Shown piece by piece: positions 15,609 through 24,970 of a stretch of DNA of 64,000 nucleotides. Origin of the DNA: Mesotaenium endlicherianum (Eukaryota > Streptophyta > Zygnematophyceae > Zygnematales > Mesotaeniaceae); the NCBI GenBank assembly GCA_009602735.1, contig WELA01003362.1:21433-85432 (forward strand). The letters run 5' to 3'. Below the pieces are notes generated by a model that was not told the origin of the DNA, did no database searches, and worked only from the letters and a program-made list of their open reading frames with translations. The number at the start of each line of letters is the position of its first letter. The first letter of the stretch is position 1. The translations under genes were made by a program, and so were the position numbers.

Positions 15609-16514
15609 ATGAAAAGCGATTATCACATTCCAGTGTTGTATCATGAAACCATGGAAGGGTTGCGTATCAACCCCGAAGGGATTTATGTCGACTGTACGTT
15701 TGGCGGCGGTGGGCATAGCAGGGGTATCCTGGAACAGTTGAACGAAAACGGGAAATTGTTTGCGTTTGACCAGGATGCAGATGCGCAGCGAAATATTTCG
15801 AACGATGAACGCGTGGTTTTTGTGCCGCAGAATTTTCGTCACCTGCAACGTTTTTTGCGATTGCATAAAGTGACTGCAGTAGATGGTGTGCTGGCCGACC
15901 TGGGTGTGAGCAGTCACCAGTTCGACGAAGGCGACCGCGGCTTTTCAACGCGCTTTGCCGGTCCGCTCGATATGCGTATGGACAGGCGGCAGCAAGTATC
16001 TGCTGCTGATATTATTCGCACCTACACTGAGCAACGGCTGCACAAATTGTTTGAGCAATACGGTGAAGTGTCGAATGCCAAAACACTGGCGCGCCAGATC
16101 GTACAACAAAGAAATCATTTGCATGTTGCCACTATTGAACAGTTCAAATCACTGATCGCTCCGGTAGTAAAGGGAAATCCCAATAAGTACCTGGCGCAGG
16201 TATTCCAGGCTCTCCGGATGGAAGTGAACGACGAAATGGGTGCATTACAGGAAATGTTACAGCAGGTCCCTGCTGTGTTGAAACCGGGTGGCCGTGTAGC
16301 CATCATCACTTTTCATTCCATAGAAGACAGGATGGTGAAGAATTTTTTCCGCCAGGGAAGTTTCGATGAAACGCCCGATAACCCGCTATTGCCTGTGGTG
16401 AAGGAAGAAGTGCTGAAAGTGATTACTAAAAAACCAATCACTGCAAATGATGAAGAGTTGAAAAGAAACAGTAGGAGCAGGAGTGCGAAGTTAAGAGTGG
16501 CGGAGCGAGTATAA
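15609..16514 (+). CDS. rsmH: 16S rRNA (cytosine(1402)-N(4))-methyltransferase
   Basis: A 301-aa SAM-dependent methyltransferase (formerly MraW) acting on C1402 of 16S rRNA in the ribosome decoding centre. The SAM-binding loop VDCTFGGGGHSRGIL is at 27-41; the family also shows ADLGVSSHQFD (~97-107), RGFSTRFAGPLDMRMD and the C-terminal SFHSIEDRMVKNFFR and NSRSRSAKLRVAER. Length is normal. Second gene of the dcw cluster; repeats lie in both flanking gaps. Confidence 0.97.
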   Translation: MKSDYHIPVLYHETMEGLRINPEGIYVDCTFGGGGHSRGILEQLNENGKLFAFDQDADAQRNISNDERVVFVPQNFRHLQRFLRLHKVTAVDGVLADLGVSSHQFDEGDRGFSTRFAGPLDMRMDRRQQVSAADIIRTYTEQRLHKLFEQYGEVSNAKTLARQIVQQRNHLHVATIEQFKSLIAPVVKGNPNKYLAQVFQALRMEVNDEMGALQEMLQQVPAVLKPGGRVAIITFHSIEDRMVKNFFRQGSFDETPDNPLLPVVKEEVLKVITKKPITANDEELKRNSRSRSAKLRVAERV

Positions 16515-16521
16515 AATAGAA

Positions 16522-16601
16522 CGTCATCCCGAGCGTAGTCGAGGGAGCTGACCGAGCTTTCAAGCAGGTCCTTCGACTCGCTTCGCTCGCTCAGGATGAC
16601 G
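16522..16601 (-). repeat. Palindromic intergenic repeat, copy 4 (short, reverse), rsmH-ftsL gap
   Basis: Starts CGTCATCCCGAGCGTAG and ends GCTCAGGATGACG, the reverse orientation of copies 1 and 3. It fills 80 of the 100 bp between rsmH and ftsL. Confidence 0.9.
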
Positions 16602-16614
16602 ATAAGAATGAAAC

Positions 16615-16935
16615 ATGGAAAAAACGAACAATATTGCCAACAAGAACCCCTTCAAAGGGTTATTGAATTACCAGTGGATCACGAAGAATATTCCCTTCTT
16701 CCTGTTCTTGTCGGTATTGGCTGTAGCATACATCGCAAACGGTCACCTGGCAGACAGAACCATGCGCAAGATCAACAGCACCGCCAGTGAACTGAAAGAA
16801 CTGCAATACGAATACAAAACGATCAAGAGTGAAGTGATGTACAGAAGTGAAGAAGAACAGGTGGTGAAAGCGGCTGAGCCATTGGGTTTGAAAGTAGTGA
16901 GGGAAATGCCGCAACGATTAAAAGCAGAAAAGTAA
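16615..16935 (+). CDS. ftsL: FtsL-like cell division protein
   Basis: A 106-aa bitopic membrane protein: basic cytoplasmic tail, one membrane helix (~26-42) and a periplasmic coiled coil (~46-80; RTMRKINSTASELKELQYEYK), the FtsL layout. Sequence of this family is poorly conserved, so the call rests on topology, size and position between rsmH and ftsI. It would join FtsQ (and a FtsB-like protein) to recruit FtsW-FtsI to the septum. The start at 16615 comes 13 nt after a palindromic repeat. Confidence 0.82.
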   Translation: MEKTNNIANKNPFKGLLNYQWITKNIPFFLFLSVLAVAYIANGHLADRTMRKINSTASELKELQYEYKTIKSEVMYRSEEEQVVKAAEPLGLKVVREMPQRLKAEK

Positions 16936-16946
16936 ATATAAAAAAA

Positions 16947-17025
16947 CGTCACCCCGAGCGTAGCCGAGGGGCCTCACGAAGCATTCAGCAGCTCCTTCGA
17001 CTCGCTTCGCTCGCTCAGGATGACG
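16947..17025 (-). repeat. Palindromic intergenic repeat, copy 5 (short, reverse), ftsL-ftsI gap
   Basis: Opens CGTCACCCCGAGCGTAG and closes GCTCAGGATGACG. It ends only 10 nt before the ftsI ATG, close enough to affect ribosome access if the hairpin forms in mRNA. Confidence 0.88.
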
Positions 17026-17035
17026 ATACAAAACG

Positions 17036-19147
17036 ATGGAAGTAAAACGCGACATACTATGGAGAGTCTACCTCTGTTATATACTGGTGGTAGTGGTATG
17101 TATCGCAGTGTTTGCCAAAGCGGTGTACATCCAGCAGGTGCAGGGAAAATACTGGCGCAGCATGAGCGACAGTCTGCACCAGAAAATAGTAGAGATAGAT
17201 GCGGAGCGCGGAACCATTTATAGTGAAGACGGGCAAATGCTGAGCACCAGCATTCCGCAATTCGACATCTATATGGATTTCAGGGTGGCAGCCCTTCGCG
17301 AAAAGAATGGTCAGCGTTTTCGCGAGAATATAGACTCTTTGAGTTATTGTTTATCCAATCTCTTCGGAGATATGTCGGCCGGTGAATACAAGCAATTGCT
17401 GAAGCAAGGCTATCGTGAGAGCAGCGCTTATTTCCCCCTGAAGAAAAAAATATCCTTCAGGCAATACCAGACCCTGCGCAGTTTTCCGCTGTTCAGGCAG
17501 GGCAAATACAAGAGCGGTATGATTGCCAGTGAACGCACCATACGGCTCAACCCCTACCAGATGCTGGCGTTCAGAACGATCGGTCTGGCGCGTGACTCGA
17601 ACAAGGTAGGATTGGAAATGACCTACGACAGTGTGCTCAAAGGAAGGAATGGCAAACAACTGGTGCGCTCCATAGCAGGTGGTGTGAATGTGCCGGTGAA
17701 TGATAACTATGAAGTAGAGCCTGAGACCGGTAAGGATATTGTAAGCACGATAGATGTTTTCATACAGGAAGTAGCGGAGAATGCATTAATGCGCATGTTG
17801 GTGAAGAACGAAGCGGAACATGGTTGCGCTATTGTGATGGAAACGAAAACGGGCAAGATCAAAGCCATTGCCAACCTGGGCAAGCGCAGTGATGGTAGTT
17901 ATTGGGAAGATTTCAATTATGCCATCACGCCCTCGGAGCCAGGATCAACTTTTAAGCTGGCCACGCTGATGGCTTTGCTGGAAGACAGAAAAGTTTCTTT
18001 GAATCAAATGGTGAACCTCGAGCAGGGGAACTGGAAAGTTGCAGGTCAAACGGTGTTCGACAGTGAAGAGCATCCGCCGGGAGAAGTAACGGTGAAGCGC
18101 GCCTTTGAACTCAGCTCGAATGTAGGTATGGCAAAACTTACCCTTGCAGGTTTTGGATCTGCGCCCAGCCAGTTCATCCGCCACCTGAAAAGAATGCGGG
18201 TTGATACTATTACCGGTATTGACCTGGCGGGTGAAAAAAGACCGGTGATCTACAAACCCGGCAGCAGGTACTGGGGGCCTACTACATTACCCTGGATGGC
18301 TTTCGGTTATAACCTGTTGGTAAGTCCGCTCCAAACCCTGGTGTTGTACAACGCAGTAGCCAACGGTGGTAAAATGATGAAGCCTTATCTCGTAAGCGCC
18401 ATCAAAGAAGAAGGCTTATTGCTGCGCAGTGTTGAACCGGTAGTAGTGGAAGAAAAGATATGCAGCGATCAAACCCTGCAAGAACTGAAATCCTGTCTCG
18501 AAGGCGTTTGCACAGCAGGAACGGCGGCGGGCGTTTTCAAGAACACACCTTATGCAGTGGCCGGGAAAACAGGTACAGCGCTGATGGCTGATAACAACAG
18601 GGGGTATGCAGATCAGATATACCAGTCATCATTTGCAGGCTATTTCCCTGCCGGTGACCCGCAGTTTACCTGCATAGTAGTGATTAAGAACAAGCCGCAT
18701 GCATTGTTTCACCATGGCGCTTCGGTAGCAGCGCCGGTGTTCAAAGAGATAGCAGACAGGTTGTACAGCAGTTATGTGCGGCAGCCTGTTAAAAAAGAAA
18801 ACGAATGGAAGAAAAATGACAGCAGCAGCTTTAATTATACTGGTTTAAAACAAGAGATGGCCTGTGTGGCGAGAACCTTGAAGATACCTTATAAAGATAC
18901 TCCCGAGAGTGTGAACGAGTGGGTTGATTTCGGTGGCAAGAGTATGGGAGCGGTGATGCAATCCAGAACCGTTGACGAAAAATTGATGCCGCAGTTGAAA
19001 GGGATGGGACTGAAAGATGTGGTATACCTCTGTGAGAACATGGGTTTGAAAATAAAAGCGAATGGAAGAGGGAAAGTAACTACCCAATCCATTGCAGCCG
19101 GACAAATGATCGCAAAAGGACAACTGGTAACGATAGAACTGAATTAA
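17036..19147 (+). CDS. ftsI: Peptidoglycan transpeptidase FtsI (PBP3) with C-terminal PASTA domain
   Basis: A 703-aa class B penicillin-binding protein, the septal D,D-transpeptidase. A membrane helix (~9-31) is followed by the PBP dimerisation domain and a transpeptidase domain with all three active-site motifs: STFK at 304-307 (nucleophile Ser 304), SSN at 360-362 and KTGT at 511-514. The last ~65 residues form a PASTA domain (MPQLKGMGLKDVVYLCENMG ... GQLVTIELN), common in Bacteroidota and Firmicutes FtsI/SpoVD and absent from E. coli FtsI. The gene ends 3 nt before murE, so the two are probably coupled. Confidence 0.96.
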   Translation: MEVKRDILWRVYLCYILVVVVCIAVFAKAVYIQQVQGKYWRSMSDSLHQKIVEIDAERGTIYSEDGQMLSTSIPQFDIYMDFRVAALREKNGQRFRENIDSLSYCLSNLFGDMSAGEYKQLLKQGYRESSAYFPLKKKISFRQYQTLRSFPLFRQGKYKSGMIASERTIRLNPYQMLAFRTIGLARDSNKVGLEMTYDSVLKGRNGKQLVRSIAGGVNVPVNDNYEVEPETGKDIVSTIDVFIQEVAENALMRMLVKNEAEHGCAIVMETKTGKIKAIANLGKRSDGSYWEDFNYAITPSEPGSTFKLATLMALLEDRKVSLNQMVNLEQGNWKVAGQTVFDSEEHPPGEVTVKRAFELSSNVGMAKLTLAGFGSAPSQFIRHLKRMRVDTITGIDLAGEKRPVIYKPGSRYWGPTTLPWMAFGYNLLVSPLQTLVLYNAVANGGKMMKPYLVSAIKEEGLLLRSVEPVVVEEKICSDQTLQELKSCLEGVCTAGTAAGVFKNTPYAVAGKTGTALMADNNRGYADQIYQSSFAGYFPAGDPQFTCIVVIKNKPHALFHHGASVAAPVFKEIADRLYSSYVRQPVKKENEWKKNDSSSFNYTGLKQEMACVARTLKIPYKDTPESVNEWVDFGGKSMGAVMQSRTVDEKLMPQLKGMGLKDVVYLCENMGLKIKANGRGKVTTQSIAAGQMIAKGQLVTIELN

Positions 19148-19150
19148 ACA

Positions 19151-20614
19151 ATGGCAAAACTGCAAGACATATTGTACAAAGTGCACCTGACCCAGGTGCA
19201 TGGCAGCACGGCTGTTGAGGTGAAAGACATCCAGATCGACTCGCGCCATGTAAGTGCAGGCTCTGTATTCGTAGCCATCCGCGGCGCGGCGTCTGACGGA
19301 CACCGCTTTATTTACAACGCCGTAGAAGCAGGAGCTGTTGCCATTGTATGCGAAGAAATGCCGGAAGTGATGTCGGACGGCGTGACTTACCTGCAAACCA
19401 GTAACACACATGAATCGGTGGCTTATATGGCGCACCAGTTCTATGGGGAGCCATCGCTGAAAATGAAGCTGGTGGGGGTTACCGGTACGAATGGCAAAAC
19501 AACCATCGCCACCCTGTTGTTCAAATTGTTTACACAGCTGGGATACACTTGCGGGTTGGTAAGCACGGTGCAAAACCAGATCGGCGACAAGATCATCCCC
19601 GCAACACATACCACACCCGATGCGGTGAGCCTGAATGCTTTGTTGAAACAGATGTACGACGAAGGATGTACGCATGTATTCATGGAGTGCAGCAGCCACG
19701 CCATCCACCAGCATCGCATTACCGGGTTGCAGTTTACCGGGGCCTTGTTCAGCAATATCACACACGACCACCTCGATTACCATAAAACATTCGATGAATA
19801 CATACGTGTGAAAAAAAGTTTCTTCGATCATTTACCGGCTACTGCTTTCGCCGTTTCGAACGCCGATGATAAGCGGGGAGAAGTGATGCTGCAGAACACA
19901 CACGCTAAAAAATATTTCTATAGCCTGAAAACGCTGGCTGCCTTCAAAGGAAAAATACTGGAGAATGCGCTGACCGGACTGGTGATGCTGGTGAACGATC
20001 AGGAAGTGCATTTCAGGCTGATTGGTGAATTCAACGCATACAACCTGCTGGCAGTATACGGCGCGGCGATGTGTTTGGGAGAAGATAAGGAGAAAGTGCT
20101 GGTGAAACTGAGCATGCTCACCGGGGCGGAAGGCCGGTTCGATTATATCATCAGCAGCGGACTGATCATCGGTATTGTTGACTATGCACACACGCCCGAT
20201 GCATTGGAGAATGTATTGACCACCATTCGCAAACTGCGCAAAGGACATGAACAGATCATTACGGTAGTAGGCTGTGGTGGCGACAGGGATAAGACCAAGC
20301 GGCCGGTGATGGCGCAGTCTGCCTGTGACCTGAGCGACAAAGTGATCTTCACCAGCGACAACCCCAGAACGGAAGACCCTACACAGATATTAAGAGATAT
20401 GGAAGAGGGATTGTCGAGTGCAGCCAAAAGAAAATACATCTCTATTGTAGACAGGCGCGAAGCGATCAAGACGGCTGTCAGCTTTGCCAATGAAGACGAC
20501 ATTGTATTAGTGGCCGGAAAAGGACATGAAAAATACCAGGACATCGGCGGCGTAAAACATCCGTTTGATGATAAACAAGTATTAAAAGAAATGTTTGAGC
20601 TATTAAATAAATAA
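19151..20614 (+). CDS. murE: UDP-MurNAc-L-Ala-D-Glu:meso-diaminopimelate ligase
   Basis: A 487-aa cytoplasmic Mur ligase that adds the third stem residue to the peptidoglycan precursor. The ATP loop TGTNGKTT is at 111-118 and HTTPDA follows as substrate-binding stretch. The DNPR motif at 403-406 marks specificity for meso-diaminopimelate over lysine. VAGKGHEKYQ near the C-terminus is also conserved. It starts 3 nt after ftsI, and a long-form repeat follows before mraY. Confidence 0.97.
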   Translation: MAKLQDILYKVHLTQVHGSTAVEVKDIQIDSRHVSAGSVFVAIRGAASDGHRFIYNAVEAGAVAIVCEEMPEVMSDGVTYLQTSNTHESVAYMAHQFYGEPSLKMKLVGVTGTNGKTTIATLLFKLFTQLGYTCGLVSTVQNQIGDKIIPATHTTPDAVSLNALLKQMYDEGCTHVFMECSSHAIHQHRITGLQFTGALFSNITHDHLDYHKTFDEYIRVKKSFFDHLPATAFAVSNADDKRGEVMLQNTHAKKYFYSLKTLAAFKGKILENALTGLVMLVNDQEVHFRLIGEFNAYNLLAVYGAAMCLGEDKEKVLVKLSMLTGAEGRFDYIISSGLIIGIVDYAHTPDALENVLTTIRKLRKGHEQIITVVGCGGDRDKTKRPVMAQSACDLSDKVIFTSDNPRTEDPTQILRDMEEGLSSAAKRKYISIVDRREAIKTAVSFANEDDIVLVAGKGHEKYQDIGGVKHPFDDKQVLKEMFELLNK

Positions 20615-20624
20615 AACAATCAAC

Positions 20625-20738
20625 CGTCATCCTGAGCGAGCGAAGCGAGTCGAAGGACCTGCTGAGCGTTCGGACAGATCCCTCGGCTGCGCCCTTCGAC
20701 TCACTGCGCTCGCTCAGGGTGACGACCTCGGGATGACG
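20625..20738 (+). repeat. Palindromic intergenic repeat, copy 6 (long, forward), murE-mraY gap
   Basis: Long form: after CCCTCGGC an extra inverted unit (CCCTTCGACTCACTGCG ... CAGGGTGACG) precedes the closing CTCGGGATGACG. It fills 114 of 137 bp between murE and mraY. Confidence 0.9.
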
Positions 20739-20751
20739 TAAAGAATTTTTT

Positions 20752-22071
20752 ATGCTGTATCAATTATTCACCTGGCTGAAACAAACATTCAACGTTCCCG
20801 GAGCGGGGATGTTCCAGTTCCTTACGTTCAGGATTGCGATGGCCATTTTGTTGTCGCTGTTGATTGCTACGGTATATGGTAAACGGCTTATTCTATTCCT
20901 GCAGCGCAAACAGATTGGCGAGAGTGTGCGCGACCTGGGACTGGAAGGGCAGACACAGAAAAAAGGAACACCCACCATGGGAGGCATCATCATATTGCTG
21001 AGCATCCTGGTGCCTACGCTTTTGTTCGCCAACCTCGATAAAGTGTACATACGCCTGATGGTATTGTGTACGGTATGGCTGGGTGTGATCGGGTTCCTGG
21101 ATGATCACTTCAAAATACGTGCACGTAAAGCGGCACTGGCCAAGGGTGAGAGCTATAAAAAGAAAGACAGCGACGGGCTGGCCGGTGTTTCCAAGATCAT
21201 AGGACAGATCGGTCTGGGTATTATCATCAGCACTACCCTTTACTTCAGCAATGCAGTTACGGTTGAGCGGGAAGTGATCGGAAACGTGTTTGTGAAAGAC
21301 AGCGTGCTGCACAGGGGAGAACATTTTGCCAAAGACTCCAATATTGTAGTGAAGAAGATAGATGGGGTGGAAAGAAAATTCGTTAGGGTGAAAACACCCA
21401 TCACTACCATTCCTTTTGTAAAGAACCACGAGTTCAATTACAGCAGGTTGCTCACCTGGATGGGCGAAGGCGCCGAGAAATACACATGGATCATTTATAC
21501 CATCATCATCACGCTGATCATTACGGCAGTGAGTAATGGCGCCAACCTTACAGATGGACTCGACGGACTGGCAGCGGGCACCAGCGCCATCATTGGTGCG
21601 GGCATCGGGTTGTTCGTGTATTTGAGTGGTAACTATAAGTTCGCCGATTACCTCAATATCATGTACATACCCAACCTGGGTGAGCTGTCCATATTCGTGG
21701 GTGCTTTTGTAGGTGCATGCATCGGGTTCCTCTGGTACAACGCCTATCCCGCGCAGGTGTTCATGGGTGATACGGGCAGCCTGGCATTGGGTGGTATCAT
21801 CGCATCATTGGCGGTGATCGTGCGGAAAGAATGGCTGATACCCATTTTCTGCGGTGTGTTCCTGGTAGAGAACCTGAGTGTGATCATACAGGTCTCTTAT
21901 TTCAAGTACACAAAGAAAAAATACGGTGAAGGCAGGCGGGTGTTCCTGATGAGTCCGCTCCACCACCATTACCAGAAAAAAGGGTTTCATGAAAATAAGA
22001 TCGTGCTGCGGTTTTGGATTGTAACGGTATTGCTGATGATTGCCTCGATCGTGACATTGAAAATTCGATGA
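20752..22071 (+). CDS. mraY: Phospho-N-acetylmuramoyl-pentapeptide-transferase
   Basis: A 439-aa inner-membrane enzyme that links phospho-MurNAc-pentapeptide to undecaprenyl phosphate, forming lipid I. About ten membrane segments are visible, with the family motifs [18 protein letters not shown] (aspartates of the active site), [24 protein letters not shown] and the [11 protein letters not shown] loop. It is ~80 residues longer than E. coli MraY (360): an extra hydrophilic stretch of about 65 residues (~165-235, rich in charged residues) follows the membrane segment ending in YFSNAV and faces one side of the membrane. Such an insertion is common in Bacteroidota. Confidence 0.96.
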   Translation: MLYQLFTWLKQTFNVPGAGMFQFLTFRIAMAILLSLLIATVYGKRLILFLQRKQIGESVRDLGLEGQTQKKGTPTMGGIIILLSILVPTLLFANLDKVYIRLMVLCTVWLGVIGFLDDHFKIRARKAALAKGESYKKKDSDGLAGVSKIIGQIGLGIIISTTLYFSNAVTVEREVIGNVFVKDSVLHRGEHFAKDSNIVVKKIDGVERKFVRVKTPITTIPFVKNHEFNYSRLLTWMGEGAEKYTWIIYTIIITLIITAVSNGANLTDGLDGLAAGTSAIIGAGIGLFVYLSGNYKFADYLNIMYIPNLGELSIFVGAFVGACIGFLWYNAYPAQVFMGDTGSLALGGIIASLAVIVRKEWLIPIFCGVFLVENLSVIIQVSYFKYTKKKYGEGRRVFLMSPLHHHYQKKGFHENKIVLRFWIVTVLLMIASIVTLKIR

Positions 22072-22074
22072 TCA

Positions 22075-22177
22075 CGTCATCCTGAGCGAGCGAAGCGAGT
22101 CGAAGGACCTGCTTGAAGGTTCGGGCAGGTCCCTCGGCTACGCTCGGGATGACGATCGAAGGGCGCTCAGGATGACG
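22075..22177 (+). repeat. Palindromic intergenic repeat, copy 7 (short, forward, plus extra end), mraY-murD gap
   Basis: The 80-bp core (22075-22154) is followed by a second terminal half, GCGCTCAGGATGACG, up to 22177. It fills nearly all of the 119-bp gap. Confidence 0.9.
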
Positions 22178-22190
22178 TAAAAAATAAAAA

Positions 22191-23534
22191 ATGAACAAAC
22201 ATAGACTGGTCATATTAGGCGGAGGAGAGAGCGGTGTAGGTGCTGCTTTACTGGGTAAACAAAAAGGATACGACGTGTTTGTGAGTGATGGAGGAGCCAT
22301 CAAAGACAAATACAAACAAGAGCTCATTGAAAACAATATAGCATTTGAAGAAGGGCAGCATACCGTGGAACAGGTACTGAACGCCAGTGAAGTGATGAAG
22401 AGTCCGGGTATTCCAGAAAAGAACGATCTGGTAAAGCAGATCAGGGCCAAAGGAATACCGGTGATCAGCGAGATAGAACTGGCGTACCGTTTCAAAGGCG
22501 ATAGCAAGATCATTGCCATCACCGGCAGCAATGGAAAGAGCACCACTACGGCGCTTACTTATCATATCTGCAAAACAGCAGGTCTCGATTGCGCCATGGT
22601 AGGCAATATCGGCTACTCTTTTGCCAAGCAGGTGGCAGAAGATCCCAAACAATGGTATGTGGCCGAGATCAGCTCTTTTCAACTGGATGATATCAAAGAT
22701 TTCCGGCCCGATGTAAGCGTGTTGTTGAATATCACGGAAGATCATCTCGACAGGTATGAATACCAGTTTGAGAATTACATCAGGAGCAAGTTCAGGATCA
22801 TCCAGAACCAGACCATGAACGATTATTTCATTTACTGTGAAGACGATGAAGTGATCATGAACCATTTGGCATTACTAACCATCCATACTAACCCATTACC
22901 ATTCTCTATGAAACACGAAGTAAAAAAAGGCGGCTACATCAAAGGCGACCAGATGATGCTAAGAATACAGGACGAACGCGTAAGCATGAGCATTTATGAC
23001 TTTGCGTTAAAAGGTAAACACAATCACTACAATACTATGGCAGCAGGTATTGCCGCAACCACCATTGGTATCCGAAAAGAAAAGATACGCGAAGCCGTGA
23101 AGGATTTCCATAGCCTGGAACACCGGATGGAATTCGTGGCCATGGTAAGGGGCGTTGAATTCATCAATGATAGCAAGGCAACCAATGTGAACAGCACATG
23201 GTATGCACTGGAAAGTATGAACAAACCCACTGTACTGATATTGGGTGGTACGGACAAGGGAAACGATTACGCTTTGCTGAACGACCTGGTAAAGGATCAT
23301 GTAAAGGCGATCGTATGTATGGGGGTTGACAACAAGAAGATCATAGCCGCTTTTAAAGATATTGTTCCGGTGATCATTGAAACCGACAGCGCCAAGAAAG
23401 CGGTGAACGCTTCTTTCAAACTGGCAGCCAAAGGTGATGTGGTGTTGCTGAGTCCGGCTTGCGCCAGCTTCGACCTGTTTAAAAATTACGAAGACAGGGG
23501 CAAACAATTTAAAGATGCGGTGAAAGAACTCTAA
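22191..23534 (+). CDS. murD: UDP-N-acetylmuramoyl-L-alanine:D-glutamate ligase
   Basis: A 447-aa cytoplasmic Mur ligase adding D-glutamate to UDP-MurNAc-L-Ala. The N-terminal UDP-binding Rossmann loop GGGESGVGAAL starts at 10, the ATP loop TGSNGKSTTT is at 111-120, NITEDHLDRY and the H-R pair in SLEHRMEFV follow, and the C-terminal domain has NDSKATNVNS and LSPACASFDLFKNYEDRGKQF, the best-conserved MurD signature. Normal length. Repeats occupy both flanking gaps. Confidence 0.97.
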   Translation: MNKHRLVILGGGESGVGAALLGKQKGYDVFVSDGGAIKDKYKQELIENNIAFEEGQHTVEQVLNASEVMKSPGIPEKNDLVKQIRAKGIPVISEIELAYRFKGDSKIIAITGSNGKSTTTALTYHICKTAGLDCAMVGNIGYSFAKQVAEDPKQWYVAEISSFQLDDIKDFRPDVSVLLNITEDHLDRYEYQFENYIRSKFRIIQNQTMNDYFIYCEDDEVIMNHLALLTIHTNPLPFSMKHEVKKGGYIKGDQMMLRIQDERVSMSIYDFALKGKHNHYNTMAAGIAATTIGIRKEKIREAVKDFHSLEHRMEFVAMVRGVEFINDSKATNVNSTWYALESMNKPTVLILGGTDKGNDYALLNDLVKDHVKAIVCMGVDNKKIIAAFKDIVPVIIETDSAKKAVNASFKLAAKGDVVLLSPACASFDLFKNYEDRGKQFKDAVKEL

Positions 23535-23535
23535 A

Positions 23536-23637
23536 CGTCATCCCGAGCGTAGCCGAGGGATCTGACCGAATGCTCAGCAGGTCCTTCGACTCGCTTCGCT
23601 CGCTCAGGATGACGTTCTTCGCTCGCTCAGGATGACG
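23536..23637 (-). repeat. Palindromic intergenic repeat, copy 8 (short, reverse, plus extra end), murD-ftsW gap
   Basis: Core 23536-23614 in reverse orientation, then a duplicated end (TTCGCTCGCTCAGGATGACG) to 23637. It starts 1 nt after the murD stop. Confidence 0.9.
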
Positions 23638-23650
23638 AAAAAAAGGAAAA

Positions 23651-24970
23651 ATGCTAGAAACAAAAGATAAACTATTCTCTCAAATGCCTTCGGTGGAAGG
23701 CATGCGCAACCAGCTCGTGTACCGCACGAGAGGGGATAAGTTTATCTGGGGTATAGTGGTGCTGTTATCACTGGCTTCCATACTGGTGGTATACAGCGCT
23801 ACGGGATCGCTGGCTTATAAGATGTATAAAGGGAATACCAGCATTTACCTGTTCAAGCAGGTTTCATTTACCATGATAGGTGTGTTGCTGATCTATTTCC
23901 TGCATCGCATCAACTATACTTTGTTCTCGCGTGTGGCTACGATCCTGTTCCTGCTTTCTATTCCATTGCTGATCTATACATTGTTTTTCGGAGCGAAGAT
24001 CAATGATGGTAGCCGGTGGATCAAACTGCCCATCATCAACCTCACCATACAGACCAGTGACCTGGCCAAGCTGGCATTGTTTATGTATATATCCAGGATG
24101 CTGAGTAAAAAGCAGGAAATGATCAAGGATTTCAAAAAAGGATTCCTTCCGGTGGTAATACCCGTGCTCATCATCTGCGCGCTGATCATGCCGGCGAATC
24201 TTTCCAATGCCTTGCTCACCGGCGCTACTTCTTTACTGCTGATGTTCATTGGCAGGGTAAGCATCCGGCACATCCTGCTAACCATCGGCGTAGCGTTGAT
24301 TCCTGTGGCGTTGATTGTATTGGTAGCGGTTGTTACCTACGATGGAAAACAAAAAGAAGACAATAAAAAAACAACGGCGGCAGAGAAAGTAAAATCATTC
24401 GGACGATTTGGTACCTGGGTAAAACGCGTGCAGGACTTTGTGTATGCCAAAGACACCGAAACCCCATACCAGGTGCAGCAAGCCAAGATCGCTATTGCCA
24501 ATGGCAGTGTGCTGGTAGGATTGGGACCTGGTAATAGTCGCCAACGGAATTTCTTACCACAGGCATATAACGACTTCATCTATTCCATCATCATAGAAGA
24601 ATATGGCTTATTGGGCGGGGCGTTCATGATATTCATATACCTGGTATTCCTGTTCAGGTGTATCAGGATATTCAGGCGTTGCCCGTATGCGTTTGGCGCT
24701 TTCCTGGCACTGGGACTGAGCTTTACCCTTGTGATACAAGCGGTGGCCAATATGGCTGTGAACGTGAACATCGTACCGGTAACCGGCGTAACGTTACCGC
24801 TGGTGAGTATGGGTGGTAGCTCGTTCTTGTTCACCTGCGCGGCCATTGGTATCATTTTAAGTGTGGCGAGGAATGTGGAACAACAGGAAGGAAAAGTGCA
24901 GGAGCCGGTGGTGGATCATTTGGCGCCTGTGGAGGAAGGAATGGTTGACCAACAAGAAGTAAAAAAATGA
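23651..24970 (+). CDS. ftsW: Septal peptidoglycan polymerase FtsW (SEDS family)
   Basis: A 439-aa polytopic membrane protein of the SEDS family, the glycosyltransferase that polymerises lipid II with FtsI at the septum. About ten membrane segments; conserved stretches include YSATGSLAY near the N-terminus, NDGSRWIKL (~117-125) with the loop after the fourth helix, GLGPGNSRQRNFLPQAYNDFIYSIIIEEYGLLGG and the final MGGSSFLFTCAAIGI. The C-terminal tail is acidic. It overlaps murG by 4 nt (ATGA). Confidence 0.96.
   Translation: MLETKDKLFSQMPSVEGMRNQLVYRTRGDKFIWGIVVLLSLASILVVYSATGSLAYKMYKGNTSIYLFKQVSFTMIGVLLIYFLHRINYTLFSRVATILFLLSIPLLIYTLFFGAKINDGSRWIKLPIINLTIQTSDLAKLALFMYISRMLSKKQEMIKDFKKGFLPVVIPVLIICALIMPANLSNALLTGATSLLLMFIGRVSIRHILLTIGVALIPVALIVLVAVVTYDGKQKEDNKKTTAAEKVKSFGRFGTWVKRVQDFVYAKDTETPYQVQQAKIAIANGSVLVGLGPGNSRQRNFLPQAYNDFIYSIIIEEYGLLGGAFMIFIYLVFLFRCIRIFRRCPYAFGAFLALGLSFTLVIQAVANMAVNVNIVPVTGVTLPLVSMGGSSFLFTCAAIGIILSVARNVEQQEGKVQEPVVDHLAPVEEGMVDQQEVKK

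Noticed and set aside
18845-19831. 328-codon open frame antisense to ftsI and murE
   Set aside because: The sense frames carry PASTA and Mur-ligase motifs; the antisense product is Cys/His/Phe/Gln-rich without any domain and arises from codon bias.
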